DNA from: Treponema sp.
GTDB lineage: Bacteria; Spirochaetota; Spirochaetia; Treponematales; Treponemataceae
Reading direction: 5' to 3'
Length of the DNA stretch: 32,798 nucleotides
Assembly (NCBI GenBank): GCA_017450535.1
Contig: JAFSTK010000191.1
Location: 1-32,798 of the forward strand
The notes under the pieces were generated by a model. That model ran no database searches. It was not told the DNA's origin and saw only the letters and a program-made list of their open reading frames with translations. Of this stretch, positions 17,064 to 25,360 are shown one piece after another (the first letter of the stretch is position 1; the number at the start of each line of letters is the position of its first letter). The position numbers were made by a program, and so were the translations under genes.

Positions 17064-17115
17064 ACAAAATCGTTAAGGCGGCGAAAGCCGCCGACTATTT
17101 TTGGCTACGAAATAG
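17047..17115 (+). repeat. 17-bp direct repeat spanning the pgk stop codon
   Basis: TTTTGGCTACGAAGTAG (17047-17063, the last codons and stop of pgk) recurs as TTTTGGCTACGAAATAG (17099-17115) with one mismatch. The 35 bases between hold the GGCGGC hairpin. The second copy leads into the tpiA ribosome site TAGGAG. Confidence 0.85.
17077..17092 (+). promoter_or_regulatory. GNRA-capped hairpin between pgk and tpiA
   Basis: GGCGGC-GAAA-GCCGCC, six G-C pairs with a GAAA tetraloop. No immediate T run, so it looks more like a stability or processing element, or a weak attenuator, than a full terminator. It is flanked by 17-bp direct repeats (17047-17063 and 17099-17115). Confidence 0.7.
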
Positions 17116-17124
17116 GAGAAATCT

Positions 17125-17874
17125 ATGGCTAGAACAAAGTATATCGCTGGTAACTGGAAGATGAATACGACCAAGGCGGACGCAGTGGCGTTGGCTAAAG
17201 GTCTCGTGGAATCTCTGAAAGGAAAGAGCGGCAAATTTATGATTGGCGTTCCATATGTTTACTTGGACGCAGTGGCGCAGGTTGTGAAGGGCAGCAATAT
17301 TCTGCTCGGCGCACAGGACGTTGCTGCGACTGGTAACGGCGCGCACACTGGCGAAATCTCAGCGACAATGCTTAAAGATATTGGCGTACAGTCTGTAATT
17401 CTTGGTCACTCAGAACGCCGCCACGAGATTGGCGAAAGCGATGAGCTGATTAACAAAAAAGTGCGCAAGGCATTGAACGATGGACTGGAAGTTGTGCTCT
17501 GTATTGGCGAGCTTTTGAGCGAGCGTGAGGCAGGGGAGGCTGAGCAGGTTTGTGCGTTCCAGCTTTCTGCTGGCTTGGCTGGCGTAACAGAAGCGCAGCT
17601 CAAAAACGTGACGATTGCATACGAACCCGTGTGGGCTATCGGAACAGGCAAAACAGCTACTCCGGCTGATGCTCAGGCAATCCACAAGTTCTGCCGTGAT
17701 TATATCGCAAAACTGTACAATCAGAAGGCTGCTGATGAAATCATCATTCAGTACGGCGGCTCAATGAAACCTGAGAATGCGAAAGAACTGCTGGCTCAGC
17801 CCGATATTGACGGCGGCTTGATTGGCGGTGCTTCGCTCAAGGTTGACAGTTTTACCGCAATTTGCGAGGCATAA
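17125..17874 (+). CDS. tpiA: Triosephosphate isomerase
   Basis: Interconverts dihydroxyacetone phosphate and glyceraldehyde 3-phosphate. All catalytic residues are visible in the 249-residue protein: Lys 12 in GNWKMNTT, His 95 in ILGHSERR, Glu 167 in AYEPVWAIGTG; the phosphate-binding loops YGGSMKP and GGLIGGASL are at the C-terminus. Ribosome site TAGGAG lies about 7 bases before the ATG. Likely cotranscribed with pgk, with a hairpin in between that may set their ratio, and followed by a terminator-like hairpin. Confidence 0.97.
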   Translation: MARTKYIAGNWKMNTTKADAVALAKGLVESLKGKSGKFMIGVPYVYLDAVAQVVKGSNILLGAQDVAATGNGAHTGEISATMLKDIGVQSVILGHSERRHEIGESDELINKKVRKALNDGLEVVLCIGELLSEREAGEAEQVCAFQLSAGLAGVTEAQLKNVTIAYEPVWAIGTGKTATPADAQAIHKFCRDYIAKLYNQKAADEIIIQYGGSMKPENAKELLAQPDIDGGLIGGASLKVDSFTAICEA

Positions 17875-17891
17875 CGTAATATGTAATGTAT

Positions 17892-17945
17892 ACGGAAAGA
17901 GCAGTTTTTCACAAAATGGGAATATGCTCTTTCCGTTATTTTTTT
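17892..17945 (+). terminator. Terminator or attenuator abutting the next ribosome site
   Basis: Perfect 12-bp stem ACGGAAAGAGCA (17892-17903), 21-base loop, TGCTCTTTCCGT (17925-17936), then a T-rich run to 17945. GAGGA, the ribosome site of the following gene, begins at the next base. Confidence 0.8.
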
Positions 17946-17954
17946 GAGGAAAGT

Positions 17955-18938
17955 ATGAAATATAATCTGAATAAAATTTGTACTCTTTTTTTATTTTTTG
18001 TTTTTGTGCCCTGTATGTTTGCGTCAGGGAAAAAGGATAAGGAATTTAAAGTTGTAGCAAAAAGTGGTGCGGCAGTCGCTCCTTTTGCCTATTTATGTGA
18101 AAACAATCCGAAACTCGGTAAGAATATACAGTTTTATTTTTCTGTGTGCAATGAATATGAGGAAGTGCTCTCTGCATTGATTCAGGGAGACGCTCCCATA
18201 GGTGTTCTGCCGGTTGAAGCCGCCGCAAAAGTTTTTGCGCAGGTTAGCACGTCTATTGTGGCGTTGGGAGTGTGTGGAAACGGAGATTTGTATGTTGCCT
18301 CAAAGAATTCTGCGCTGACTTCGCTCTCTCATCTGAAAGGCAAAACGGTGGCAGGAGTCTCTCAAGGAACGGCTGCTGATTATGCTGTGCGGTATTTGCT
18401 GAAAAAGGCGGGTGTTCCGGTTGGAGAAAATGATGATTCAGTGCATCTTGATTATTCCGTTGCTCCTGCTGATATGACTGCGGCATTGCAAAAAGGAACT
18501 GTACAATATGCGATTATGCAGGAGCCGTACATGACTGTTGCGGAGATAAAAGGCAATGACATCAGCAGAAGTATTGATTTCCAAAAAGAATATGCGTCTT
18601 TTGAAGACGGCGCAAGTTTTCCCGTATTCTTGCTTGTAGCGAACGCGAATTTTATGGTTGAGAATAAGGATTTGGTACAGGCATTTGTCAACGCATATAA
18701 AAAAGCGACTGATTGGACGAATGCTAAACCTGCACAGGCCGCCGCTCTGGTGCAAAAGCACAATCTTGGTATGATAGCGCCTGTTGTTGTCCGCTCCATT
18801 CCCTATGCTTCATATGTGTGGGTTGATGCGAAGAGTGCGGCTTCAGATATTGAAAGAGTGCTCAAAATCTGCCTTGATGCGAACGCTGATTCCATAGGCG
18901 GAAAACTTCCTGACGAGACTTTTTATTATGTTTTCTGA
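17955..18938 (+). CDS. Periplasmic substrate-binding protein, NMT1/SsuA-like
   Basis: Exported protein of 327 residues resembling the binding proteins of ABC importers for nitrate, sulfonate, taurine or thiamine precursors. The signal sequence is MKYNLNKI followed by a Phe-rich hydrophobic core to about residue 23. The end, PCMFASGKKDK, may be cut after MFA, or be a relaxed spirochaetal lipobox around Cys 20. The mature part has SALTSLSHLKGKTVAGVSQGT, typical of the family's first lobe, and YAIMQEPYMTVAEIKG. The start at 17955 is chosen because GAGGA is 5 bases upstream and the signal peptide follows; the reading frame is open further upstream but would put 23 odd residues before it. No permease or ATPase is nearby. 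Its end overlaps the tatD-like ATG by 11 bases. Ligand unknown. Confidence 0.75.
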   Translation: MKYNLNKICTLFLFFVFVPCMFASGKKDKEFKVVAKSGAAVAPFAYLCENNPKLGKNIQFYFSVCNEYEEVLSALIQGDAPIGVLPVEAAAKVFAQVSTSIVALGVCGNGDLYVASKNSALTSLSHLKGKTVAGVSQGTAADYAVRYLLKKAGVPVGENDDSVHLDYSVAPADMTAALQKGTVQYAIMQEPYMTVAEIKGNDISRSIDFQKEYASFEDGASFPVFLLVANANFMVENKDLVQAFVNAYKKATDWTNAKPAQAAALVQKHNLGMIAPVVVRSIPYASYVWVDAKSAASDIERVLKICLDANADSIGGKLPDETFYYVF

Positions 18939-19824
18939 TACTCATTTTCATTTTAAGCATTTTGTAGACGACCATGAGGACGGCGCAGAATTTGGTGCGG
19001 ATGTTCTGACTCAGATGGTGAAAAATGATGCGCTGTTTGGGCTGGACATTGGTACGCGCTGCGATGATTTGATGTCGAGATTGTATTCGGTGCAGGAAAG
19101 CCAGGATTTAATCACTGACCACAATTTGCACGCAAAAGCGCAGCGCATGGTGTACTTTAGCGCAGGCATTTGGCCTGACCCTGATGAGATTCGCGACCGC
19201 TGGAACTGCATGGAAACATTGCGCGAGTCAATTGACGAATTTAAGGCAGAGAATGATGGCGCATTTGCTAAAAAATTGGTCGCGATTGGAGAAGGCGGTC
19301 TTGACCATCATTGGAATCCAAGCGGCGCAGACGGACGTGACAAGTCTGATTTTGACGAAGAGTTATACAACGGCGAGCGTGAATTGTTTGAGATGCAATT
19401 AGAGCTTGCCCGTGAACTGAATCTGCCTTTCATCGTGCACAGCCGCGACGCTTTTTCCGAGACATTGGACTGTATCCGAAATGTTGGCTATGACCGTGGC
19501 GTGATTCACTGCTATTGATATGGTTTGAGCGAGGCAAAGGCATTTTTGGACCGCGGATGGTACTTGGCATTCGGTGGCGCGACAACTTACACTAAGAAAA
19601 CAAAAATGGACGACATGAACGAATTGCTCGCCTATGTTCCCGATGACCGCATCCTTTTGGAAACCGATTCACCATACCTTGCCCCAGTTCCTCTGCGTGG
19701 CGAGCCCAATAACCCGGTGAACATCAAATACACCTACGAGTTCATCGCAACCCGCCGCAACCGCACCCCAGCCCAACTGAGCAAACTTGTTGATAAAAAT
19801 ATCAAAGATTTGTTTAAAATTTAG
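18928..19824 (+). pseudogene. TatD-family metal-dependent hydrolase interrupted by one in-frame TGA
   Basis: TatD-type deoxyribonuclease/hydrolase of about 298 codons. The metal motifs are all present: SDTHFHF at the N-terminus, GEGGLDHHW, FIVHSRDAFSETL, GVIHCY and, after the break, LLETDSPYLAPVPLRG. The codon at 19516-19518 is TGA, giving HCY-stop-YGLSEAKAF; family members usually have Ser there, so one base (TCA to TGA) explains it, and the frame is unchanged. TGA ends other genes in this window (for example at 10515 and 24562), so it is a true stop here. The product would be a 196-residue fragment lacking the last metal-binding Asp. Either a recent nonsense mutation or a base error. The ATG overlaps the end of the upstream gene, suggesting coupled translation. 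Confidence 0.85.
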
Positions 19825-19869
19825 TAAAAAGAGCGCGAACGAACTGAGCAAAATTTGTTATCAAGTTTC

Positions 19870-20000
19870 GAGGGGTACATAGGTGTGTCCCCCTATGTCG
19901 TGCTGGAAAAGAGTGGGGCAAGGGGGAGAGAAACAACGCTTCGGAGTAGAGGTTCCTCTGTCCCCTTGTTACGCAGGATTATAGGGTGCGTACCCCTATA
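19870..20000. repeat. Hairpin cluster E3 between convergent tatD-like gene and pgi
   Basis: Non-coding segment with three inverted repeats: ACATAGG/CCTATGT (19877-19883, 19892-19898), CAAGGGG/CCCCTTG (19919-19925, 19962-19968) and TATAGGG/CCCTATA (19980-19986, 19994-20000). It probably ends transcription from both sides. It shares the G-run style of E1 and E2 but I cannot align it with them convincingly. Confidence 0.5.
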
Positions 20001-20001
20001 T

Positions 20002-21600
20002 TTAAATCTTCAACAACTCTGCATAAGCCTGCAACGCACCATCGGTGTCGTTTGCAAGAACTTTCTTTGCGAGTGTCTTTCCGAGCTGTACGCCTTCCTG
20101 GTCAAAGCTGTTCACATTCCATGCGAAGCCCTGGAACATCACTTTGTTCTCAAAGTGTGAGAGCAGTGCGCCCAAAGCCTGTGGTGTAAGCTGCTTTCCG
20201 TAGATGATGCTTGACGGACGTTCGCCAGCAAAGGTCTTGTTGGGGTCTTTGTCATCTTTTCCGCAGGCAAATGCCATAATCTGAGCCGCGACGTTTGCGC
20301 ACAGTTTCTGCTGGCTGGTCGTGTCCTGAATCAGCACATCGTTTCCAATCTGGTTCTCTTGGAATGCAATGAACTGGAGCGGAATGATGTTCGTGCCCTG
20401 ATGCAAAAGCTGGTAGAATGAGTGCTGACCGTTTGTGCCCGGCTCACCAAAAATGACGGGTCCTGTCTTGTAGTTGATTTTCTTTCCAAAGCGGTTTACG
20501 CTCTTGCCGTTTGACTCCATGTCCAGCTGCTGCAAGTGAGCGGGGAAGCGGCTGAGTGCCTGTGAATAGGGAAGAACCGCTGTGGACGGCATGTCCAGAA
20601 CATTGCGCTCGTATACGCCAATCAATGCGTCGAGCAATGCCGGATTTTTGAGCAAATCTTTTTCGGTAGCGGTTTTGTCTGCGTCTGCGGCACCCTGCAG
20701 GAAGTCAGCGAATACTTTTGCGCCGAATGCGAGAGAGAGCACTGCGCCACCAACCGCACTTGTTGAAGAGTAGCGTCCGCCGATGTAGTCATCCATGTAG
20801 AATGCGGCGAGGTAGTCTGAGTTGTGTGCGAGCGGGCTTGTCTCACTGGTAACGGCAATCATGTGGTTTGCGGGATTTAAGCCGGCTTTTTTGAGCGCGT
20901 CTTTTACGAATGATTCATTGGTGAGCGTTTCCAGTGTGGTGCCGCTTTTTGAGACGAGAACGAACAAAGCGTGGGGCAAATCTACCGTGCGGAGAATTGC
21001 TGCCGCGTCATCGGGGTCTACGTTGCTGATGAACTGCGCTTCCATTTTGAGCGTCTTGTTTGTCTTTGCCCATTCTTTGAGCGCGAGATACATAGCGCGC
21101 GGTCCCAAGTCACTTCCGCCAATACCAATCTGTACTACAGTGGTGAATTTTTCGCCCTTTGCGTTTGCAATTTTTCCTGAGTGGACTTTGTCTGCAAATT
21201 CAGCGATTGCTTTTTGCTGAGCCACATAGAATTCGCGCTTGTTTACGTTGTCAGCGATGACATCTTTTCCGAGCTGCCCACGAGTGAGGTGATGCAGAAC
21301 GAGACGTTTTTCTCCGGTGTTGATGACTGCACCGTTGTAGGTCTCTTCAAATTTTTCCACGAGCTGAGCTTCTTTGGCGAGTTTTTTGAGCACGTCAAGA
21401 ATCTGTTTGTTCACCTGTTTTGCGGCGAAATTGTAGGTAAGACCTGCTGCCATAGGTACCTGGTAGTCAGCGACGCGTTTTGCGCCCTTTGCGCCTTTGA
21501 GTGCCGCTTTTAAACTTACTCCGTTTTCTGCTCCTTTGAGGACTTTCAACTTAGCGAAAGAATCCAGTTTGTTCAGATTTTCCCAAGAAATCGAAGCCAT
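20002..21600 (-). CDS. pgi: Glucose-6-phosphate isomerase
   Basis: Interconverts glucose 6-phosphate and fructose 6-phosphate. Protein of 532 residues with the SIS-fold signatures VQIGIGGSDLGPRAMY, VSKSGTTLETLTNE, GGRYSSTSAVG, PAHLQQLDMESNGKS, FGEPGTNGQHSFYQLLHQG (catalytic His region) and the C-terminal EGVQLGK. The length is intermediate for the bacterial family. AAGGAG lies about 9 bases before the ATG. Its promoter is divergent from, and within about 22 bases of, that of the hybrid kinase. With pgk and tpiA on the other strand nearby, this is a loose glycolytic neighbourhood, not an operon. Confidence 0.97.
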   Translation of the reverse strand: MASISWENLNKLDSFAKLKVLKGAENGVSLKAALKGAKGAKRVADYQVPMAAGLTYNFAAKQVNKQILDVLKKLAKEAQLVEKFEETYNGAVINTGEKRLVLHHLTRGQLGKDVIADNVNKREFYVAQQKAIAEFADKVHSGKIANAKGEKFTTVVQIGIGGSDLGPRAMYLALKEWAKTNKTLKMEAQFISNVDPDDAAAILRTVDLPHALFVLVSKSGTTLETLTNESFVKDALKKAGLNPANHMIAVTSETSPLAHNSDYLAAFYMDDYIGGRYSSTSAVGGAVLSLAFGAKVFADFLQGAADADKTATEKDLLKNPALLDALIGVYERNVLDMPSTAVLPYSQALSRFPAHLQQLDMESNGKSVNRFGKKINYKTGPVIFGEPGTNGQHSFYQLLHQGTNIIPLQFIAFQENQIGNDVLIQDTTSQQKLCANVAAQIMAFACGKDDKDPNKTFAGERPSSIIYGKQLTPQALGALLSHFENKVMFQGFAWNVNSFDQEGVQLGKTLAKKVLANDTDGALQAYAELLKI

Positions 21601-21646
21601 AAAAATATCTCCTTACGTGGCGTTCTGCCAAAAAATGTACAAAATA

Positions 21647-21655
21647 ATTATACCA
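21647..21655 (-). promoter_or_regulatory. Extended -10 promoter of pgi
   Basis: On the minus strand TGGTATAAT (21655-21647) is an extended -10. The predicted start near 21640 gives a leader of about 39 bases with AAGGAG. Confidence 0.65.
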
Positions 21656-21670
21656 CGATTTTTTAAAATA

Positions 21671-21679
21671 TGATATAAT
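21671..21679 (+). promoter_or_regulatory. Extended -10 promoter of the hybrid kinase, leaderless arrangement
   Basis: TGATATAAT (21671-21679) is an extended -10 ending seven bases before the A of the ATG at 21686. No good -35 and no Shine-Dalgarno are present. Confidence 0.65.
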
Positions 21680-21685
21680 AAAATC

Positions 21686-24562
21686 ATGCAATGCTCACGA
21701 AAAACGAGATTCATCACATGGCTAAAGATGCCGACGACTATCAGTATGCTGATTACCTTTGTGCTGACTCTTGCGGTTATGCTGAGAAATCAGTACGGTT
21801 TTTTTGAGCATCATATCGGACGGATCAGTTTTCAGGCGCAACCGTTCATCGATTATTCGGGTATCATTCCGATTATGCTTTTTGCCTCTCTCAACGGTTA
21901 TATTCCCGCGTTCGTGCTTTCGCTGATTGTCTTTATCTTTACTTCGTTTCAAGTGGGCGAGTTTGCCTTTGTGGTCTTTGTGTTTATGGCGGGCGTTATG
22001 TGTACGATTCAGCCCACCTTCAATTATTGGTACCGCAGCAAAATCAAAACGATGCTGACGATACTGTATTTTACTGTGCTTTTGGGAAATGGCTGGGGAA
22101 TCGTCATCAATTTGGTGCGGAATGAGCCGATGCATCCGTGGATTGCGTTCGTGCATTTTTTGAGCGCGCTGGGACCATGCGCTTTGGTGGGCATTTTCTG
22201 CTATCTCTTTTTCAATCATGCGCCGGAAAAAATTCGCAATTTGTTTTTGAGCGGTGTCTATTATTCAAAAGAATGTGAGCGCGCAATCAGACTGTTGGCT
22301 ACCAGTAAACATTCAAAACTCAAACGACATCTGACGCTGATTATCGTGATGGAGGCGATTGCGCTCAGTATTGCGGCGGCGATTTTTGCGGACGTGATGA
22401 TAAATCAGTTTATCGGCGTGGCGCGTTATTTTCATACAGACATAATAAAGTTCACCATACGGGACTGGATTAGTCTGGACTTAAAGATGGTGATTCTTTT
22501 GATGAATGTGTCCGTGCCAATTTTATTCTTTGCGAACAGTCATGCGCAGAATTCAATCGCAAACCCGATAATTTTGATGAAGCAGGCGATGGATGATTTT
22601 ACCAGAGACACGGTGGCGGAAGATTCGGATTCCGTGCTGGACATTCATCTTCTTCCGATAAAAACAGGCGACGAGATTGAAGAATTGCATAAGTCGCTCA
22701 AAAAGACGGTACGCAGCATAAGCCATTATATTGAAGAGTTGCAGCGTGAAAAACAGCTTGAAGACGATTTGAAGGTCGCACAGGCAGCGAACAAGGCAAA
22801 GTCAGCATTTCTTTCAAATATGAGCCATGAAATTCGCACACCGATAAATGCCATCGTTGGTTTTGCGGAAATGCTGTTGCGAGAAAGTGACAATCCGACG
22901 ACCCGTGACTACGCCCATGATATTCTGAATTCCAGCAAGACGCTTTTGAGTTTGATAAACGACATCCTTGATTTCAGCAAAATTGAGGCGGGCAAACTGG
23001 AGATTATTCCCGTACAGTATGAGCTTGCTTCTACGATAAATGATTTGGTCAATATGATTCAAAAGCGGGCAGAGGATAAGCAGCTTGCGTTCCACGTGAA
23101 TGTGGATAAAGAGACTCCGCATCTTTTGTGTGGTGACGAGGTGCGCTTAAAACAATGTATCCTCAATATTCTGACAAACGCCGTAAAATACACGCACAGC
23201 GGTTCAGTGACGTTTAGCGTTAATTTTGAGAAAAAAGACGAGCATACCATACGGCTTTTGGTGCGCGTGGAGGACACGGGAATTGGCATCAAGCAGGAGG
23301 ATATGGGTAACCTCTTTACTGCATTTGAGCGTATAGAAGAAAAACGAAACCGCACGATTGAAGGCACTGGCTTAGGAATGAACATTGTGCAGCAATTGCT
23401 GACCATGATGAACAGTCAGCTTGAAGTTCAGAGTGAATACGGCAAAGGCTCAATTTTCTCTTTTGCGCTGGAACAAAAGGTTGTGAATTGGGAACCAATT
23501 GGCGACTTTACCGAAATGTACAAAAAATCCATGGAGACGGTGAGCGCCTATCGCGAAAGCTTTACCGCTCCCGAAGCAAAAATTTTGGTGACAGACGATA
23601 CGCCGCTGAACCTCAAAGTAATCATCGGGCTTCTCAAACAGACTGGTGTGCAGATTGATACGGCGGAAAGCGGACAGGCGACATTGGCTCTGGTTCAGAA
23701 AAACAAATACGATGTGATTTTGCTTGACCACCGGATGCCCGGAATGGACGGCATTGAGACGCTTGCCGCGATGAAAAAACTTACGGACACATTGAACGCA
23801 GACACTCCGGTGATTGCGCTTACGGCGAATGCGGTGACGGGCGCGCGTGATATGTATCTTGAGGCGGGATTTAACGACTATCTTTCAAAGCCGATTGAAA
23901 GCGAAAAACTTGAGAAAAAACTGATACAATATTTGCCGGCAGAAAAAGTACATAAAGTGGAAGCGGTTGCAGAATCGGCTGAGCCAAAGACTGATGCGTT
24001 CCCGCCGATGGAAGGCGTGGACATTGCGGTGGCGTTGCGGAATTGTGGCAGCGAGGACACTTTGCGCGACGCTTTCAAGGATTTTTATGCGAACATCGAG
24101 CCAAAATCTGCGCAGATTGCTGACTTTGCCGTGCAATGTGACTGGAAAAACTACACGGTGCTCGTTCACGCGCTAAAAAGCAGCGCAAAATTGATTGGCG
24201 CATTGGAACTGAGCGAGCAGGCAAAACATTTGGAAGCATGTGGCGACAAGGGCGACGAGGCTGAAATCAACGAAAAGACACCGGCGCTTTTGGAATTGTA
24301 CCGCAGTTATGCGCAAAAACTTCTTCCTGTCGCGCCGCAGCAGAGTGACGCGCCCACGGAAAAAATGGATGAGGCGCAATTTGCGGAGGCGTTGTCTGCG
24401 CTCAAAGAAGTGGTGGGCGCGTTTGATTTTTCCACTGCCGACCAGATTGTGCAGGATGTGGACGGTTATATTGTGCCGGAATCTCATGCGGAACAGTGGA
24501 AAGCGATAAAGCAGGCGGTAGCGAATGTTGACCAGGCGGCGGTGCTTGGTCTGCTCGCTTGA
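21686..24562 (+). CDS. Hybrid sensor histidine kinase with receiver and HPt domains
   Basis: Phosphorelay sensor of 958 residues. The N-terminal membrane region has about seven hydrophobic segments (roughly 15-33, 58-86, 93-110, 123-145, 152-176, 215-237, 266-284) that I cannot assign to a named sensor family. Then a HAMP-like/coiled-coil linker (290-365), HisKA with NMSHEIRTPINAIVGF (His 381), ATPase with ILTNAVKYT (Asn 498), EDTGIGI, FTAFERI and GTGLGM, receiver with VTDDTP and LLDHRMPGMDG (Asp 681) and Lys 735, HPt with VHALKSSAKLIGA (His 828), and a C-terminal helical tail. The phosphate path would be His 381, Asp 681, His 828, then a separate regulator, plausibly the gene 24 bases downstream. 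The start is supported by the leaderless promoter only. Confidence 0.9.
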   Translation: MQCSRKTRFITWLKMPTTISMLITFVLTLAVMLRNQYGFFEHHIGRISFQAQPFIDYSGIIPIMLFASLNGYIPAFVLSLIVFIFTSFQVGEFAFVVFVFMAGVMCTIQPTFNYWYRSKIKTMLTILYFTVLLGNGWGIVINLVRNEPMHPWIAFVHFLSALGPCALVGIFCYLFFNHAPEKIRNLFLSGVYYSKECERAIRLLATSKHSKLKRHLTLIIVMEAIALSIAAAIFADVMINQFIGVARYFHTDIIKFTIRDWISLDLKMVILLMNVSVPILFFANSHAQNSIANPIILMKQAMDDFTRDTVAEDSDSVLDIHLLPIKTGDEIEELHKSLKKTVRSISHYIEELQREKQLEDDLKVAQAANKAKSAFLSNMSHEIRTPINAIVGFAEMLLRESDNPTTRDYAHDILNSSKTLLSLINDILDFSKIEAGKLEIIPVQYELASTINDLVNMIQKRAEDKQLAFHVNVDKETPHLLCGDEVRLKQCILNILTNAVKYTHSGSVTFSVNFEKKDEHTIRLLVRVEDTGIGIKQEDMGNLFTAFERIEEKRNRTIEGTGLGMNIVQQLLTMMNSQLEVQSEYGKGSIFSFALEQKVVNWEPIGDFTEMYKKSMETVSAYRESFTAPEAKILVTDDTPLNLKVIIGLLKQTGVQIDTAESGQATLALVQKNKYDVILLDHRMPGMDGIETLAAMKKLTDTLNADTPVIALTANAVTGARDMYLEAGFNDYLSKPIESEKLEKKLIQYLPAEKVHKVEAVAESAEPKTDAFPPMEGVDIAVALRNCGSEDTLRDAFKDFYANIEPKSAQIADFAVQCDWKNYTVLVHALKSSAKLIGALELSEQAKHLEACGDKGDEAEINEKTPALLELYRSYAQKLLPVAPQQSDAPTEKMDEAQFAEALSALKEVVGAFDFSTADQIVQDVDGYIVPESHAEQWKAIKQAVANVDQAAVLGLLA

Positions 24563-24586
24563 TGGAAACTATACTAAGGAGATGGT

Positions 24587-25345
24587 ATGAAAAAGAGCGT
24601 ATTATTTGTTGCCAGTGGGCAAAGTTTTTTGGTTAAGGCAATGACAAAGCAGATTCAGGCTTCGGGGTATGAAGTGGTGCCGAGCGAGCCGGATATTGTT
24701 GAGATTTCGCAAAAAGACCCGCTGCCTGACATTTTTATTGTTTATCTTGAAGGTGATTTGAACGCTTTTAACGGTACGCTGAAATATCTGAAAAAACTGA
24801 AAGGTGAAGATGGCGTTGACCGCGTTCTGTATTTGATTGGAAGCCCGGCGGAACTTGATGCCGCGTATGAGGTGGTGCAGCGTGGATTTGTGAACGCATC
24901 ATTTACGCGGCCGGTTAATATTATGGAAGTGATTAACCGCCTGAACATTCTGATTACCGAGGAAGGCGAATTCCACGGTAAAAAGCGCATTCTTGTGGTG
25001 GACGATGACAGCACGATGCTCCGCACGATGAACAATTGGTTCAGTTCAAAGTACGAAGTGTTTATGGCAAACAGCGGAATGAACGCAATTTCTTTGCTCG
25101 CACAGAAAAAAGTTGACCTGATTCTTTTGGACTATGAGATGCCTGTTGTTTCTGGCCTGCAAGTGTTTGAAATGCTGAAAAGCGAGGTGGCTACGGCGAG
25201 TATTCCGGTGATTTTCCTTACGTCAAAGGATGACAAAGAAACGGTAATGAAAGTGCTTGCCGCAAAGCCCGAAAAATATCTTTTGAAAACGCGCCCCGCC
25301 GAAGAACTGATAAAAAGCGTGGATGATTTTTTCAGGGGGAATTAG
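24587..25345 (+). CDS. Two-receiver response regulator, first receiver degenerate
   Basis: Protein of 252 residues with two receiver folds and no output domain. The first (1-125) keeps the fold pattern but lacks the acidic pair and phospho-acceptor (FIVYLEGD where an Asp is expected) and has FTRPVN where KP is expected, so it is a pseudo-receiver. The second (133-250) has VVDDDST (Asp 139-141), LLDYEMPVVSG (Asp 182), LTSKDD (Thr 212), but the conserved Lys-Pro is spread to KTRP (Lys 234). AAGGAG lies 5-6 bases upstream of the ATG. It directly follows the hybrid kinase and is the obvious phosphate recipient from its HPt. With no DNA-binding domain it must act by protein contact. Converges with sufU across 15 bases without a clear terminator. 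Confidence 0.88.
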   Translation: MKKSVLFVASGQSFLVKAMTKQIQASGYEVVPSEPDIVEISQKDPLPDIFIVYLEGDLNAFNGTLKYLKKLKGEDGVDRVLYLIGSPAELDAAYEVVQRGFVNASFTRPVNIMEVINRLNILITEEGEFHGKKRILVVDDDSTMLRTMNNWFSSKYEVFMANSGMNAISLLAQKKVDLILLDYEMPVVSGLQVFEMLKSEVATASIPVIFLTSKDDKETVMKVLAAKPEKYLLKTRPAEELIKSVDDFFRGN

Positions 25346-25360
25346 CGGAGCGTTTTCTGG

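Noticed and set aside
17886-17954. N-terminal extension of the substrate-binding protein
   Set aside because: It would translate the terminator hairpin and put 23 residues ahead of a good signal peptide that has its own GAGGA.
19516-19518. TGA in the tatD-like gene as selenocysteine
   Set aside because: Ser, not Cys, is expected at this site, no insertion hairpin is visible after the codon, and TatD proteins are not known selenoproteins.
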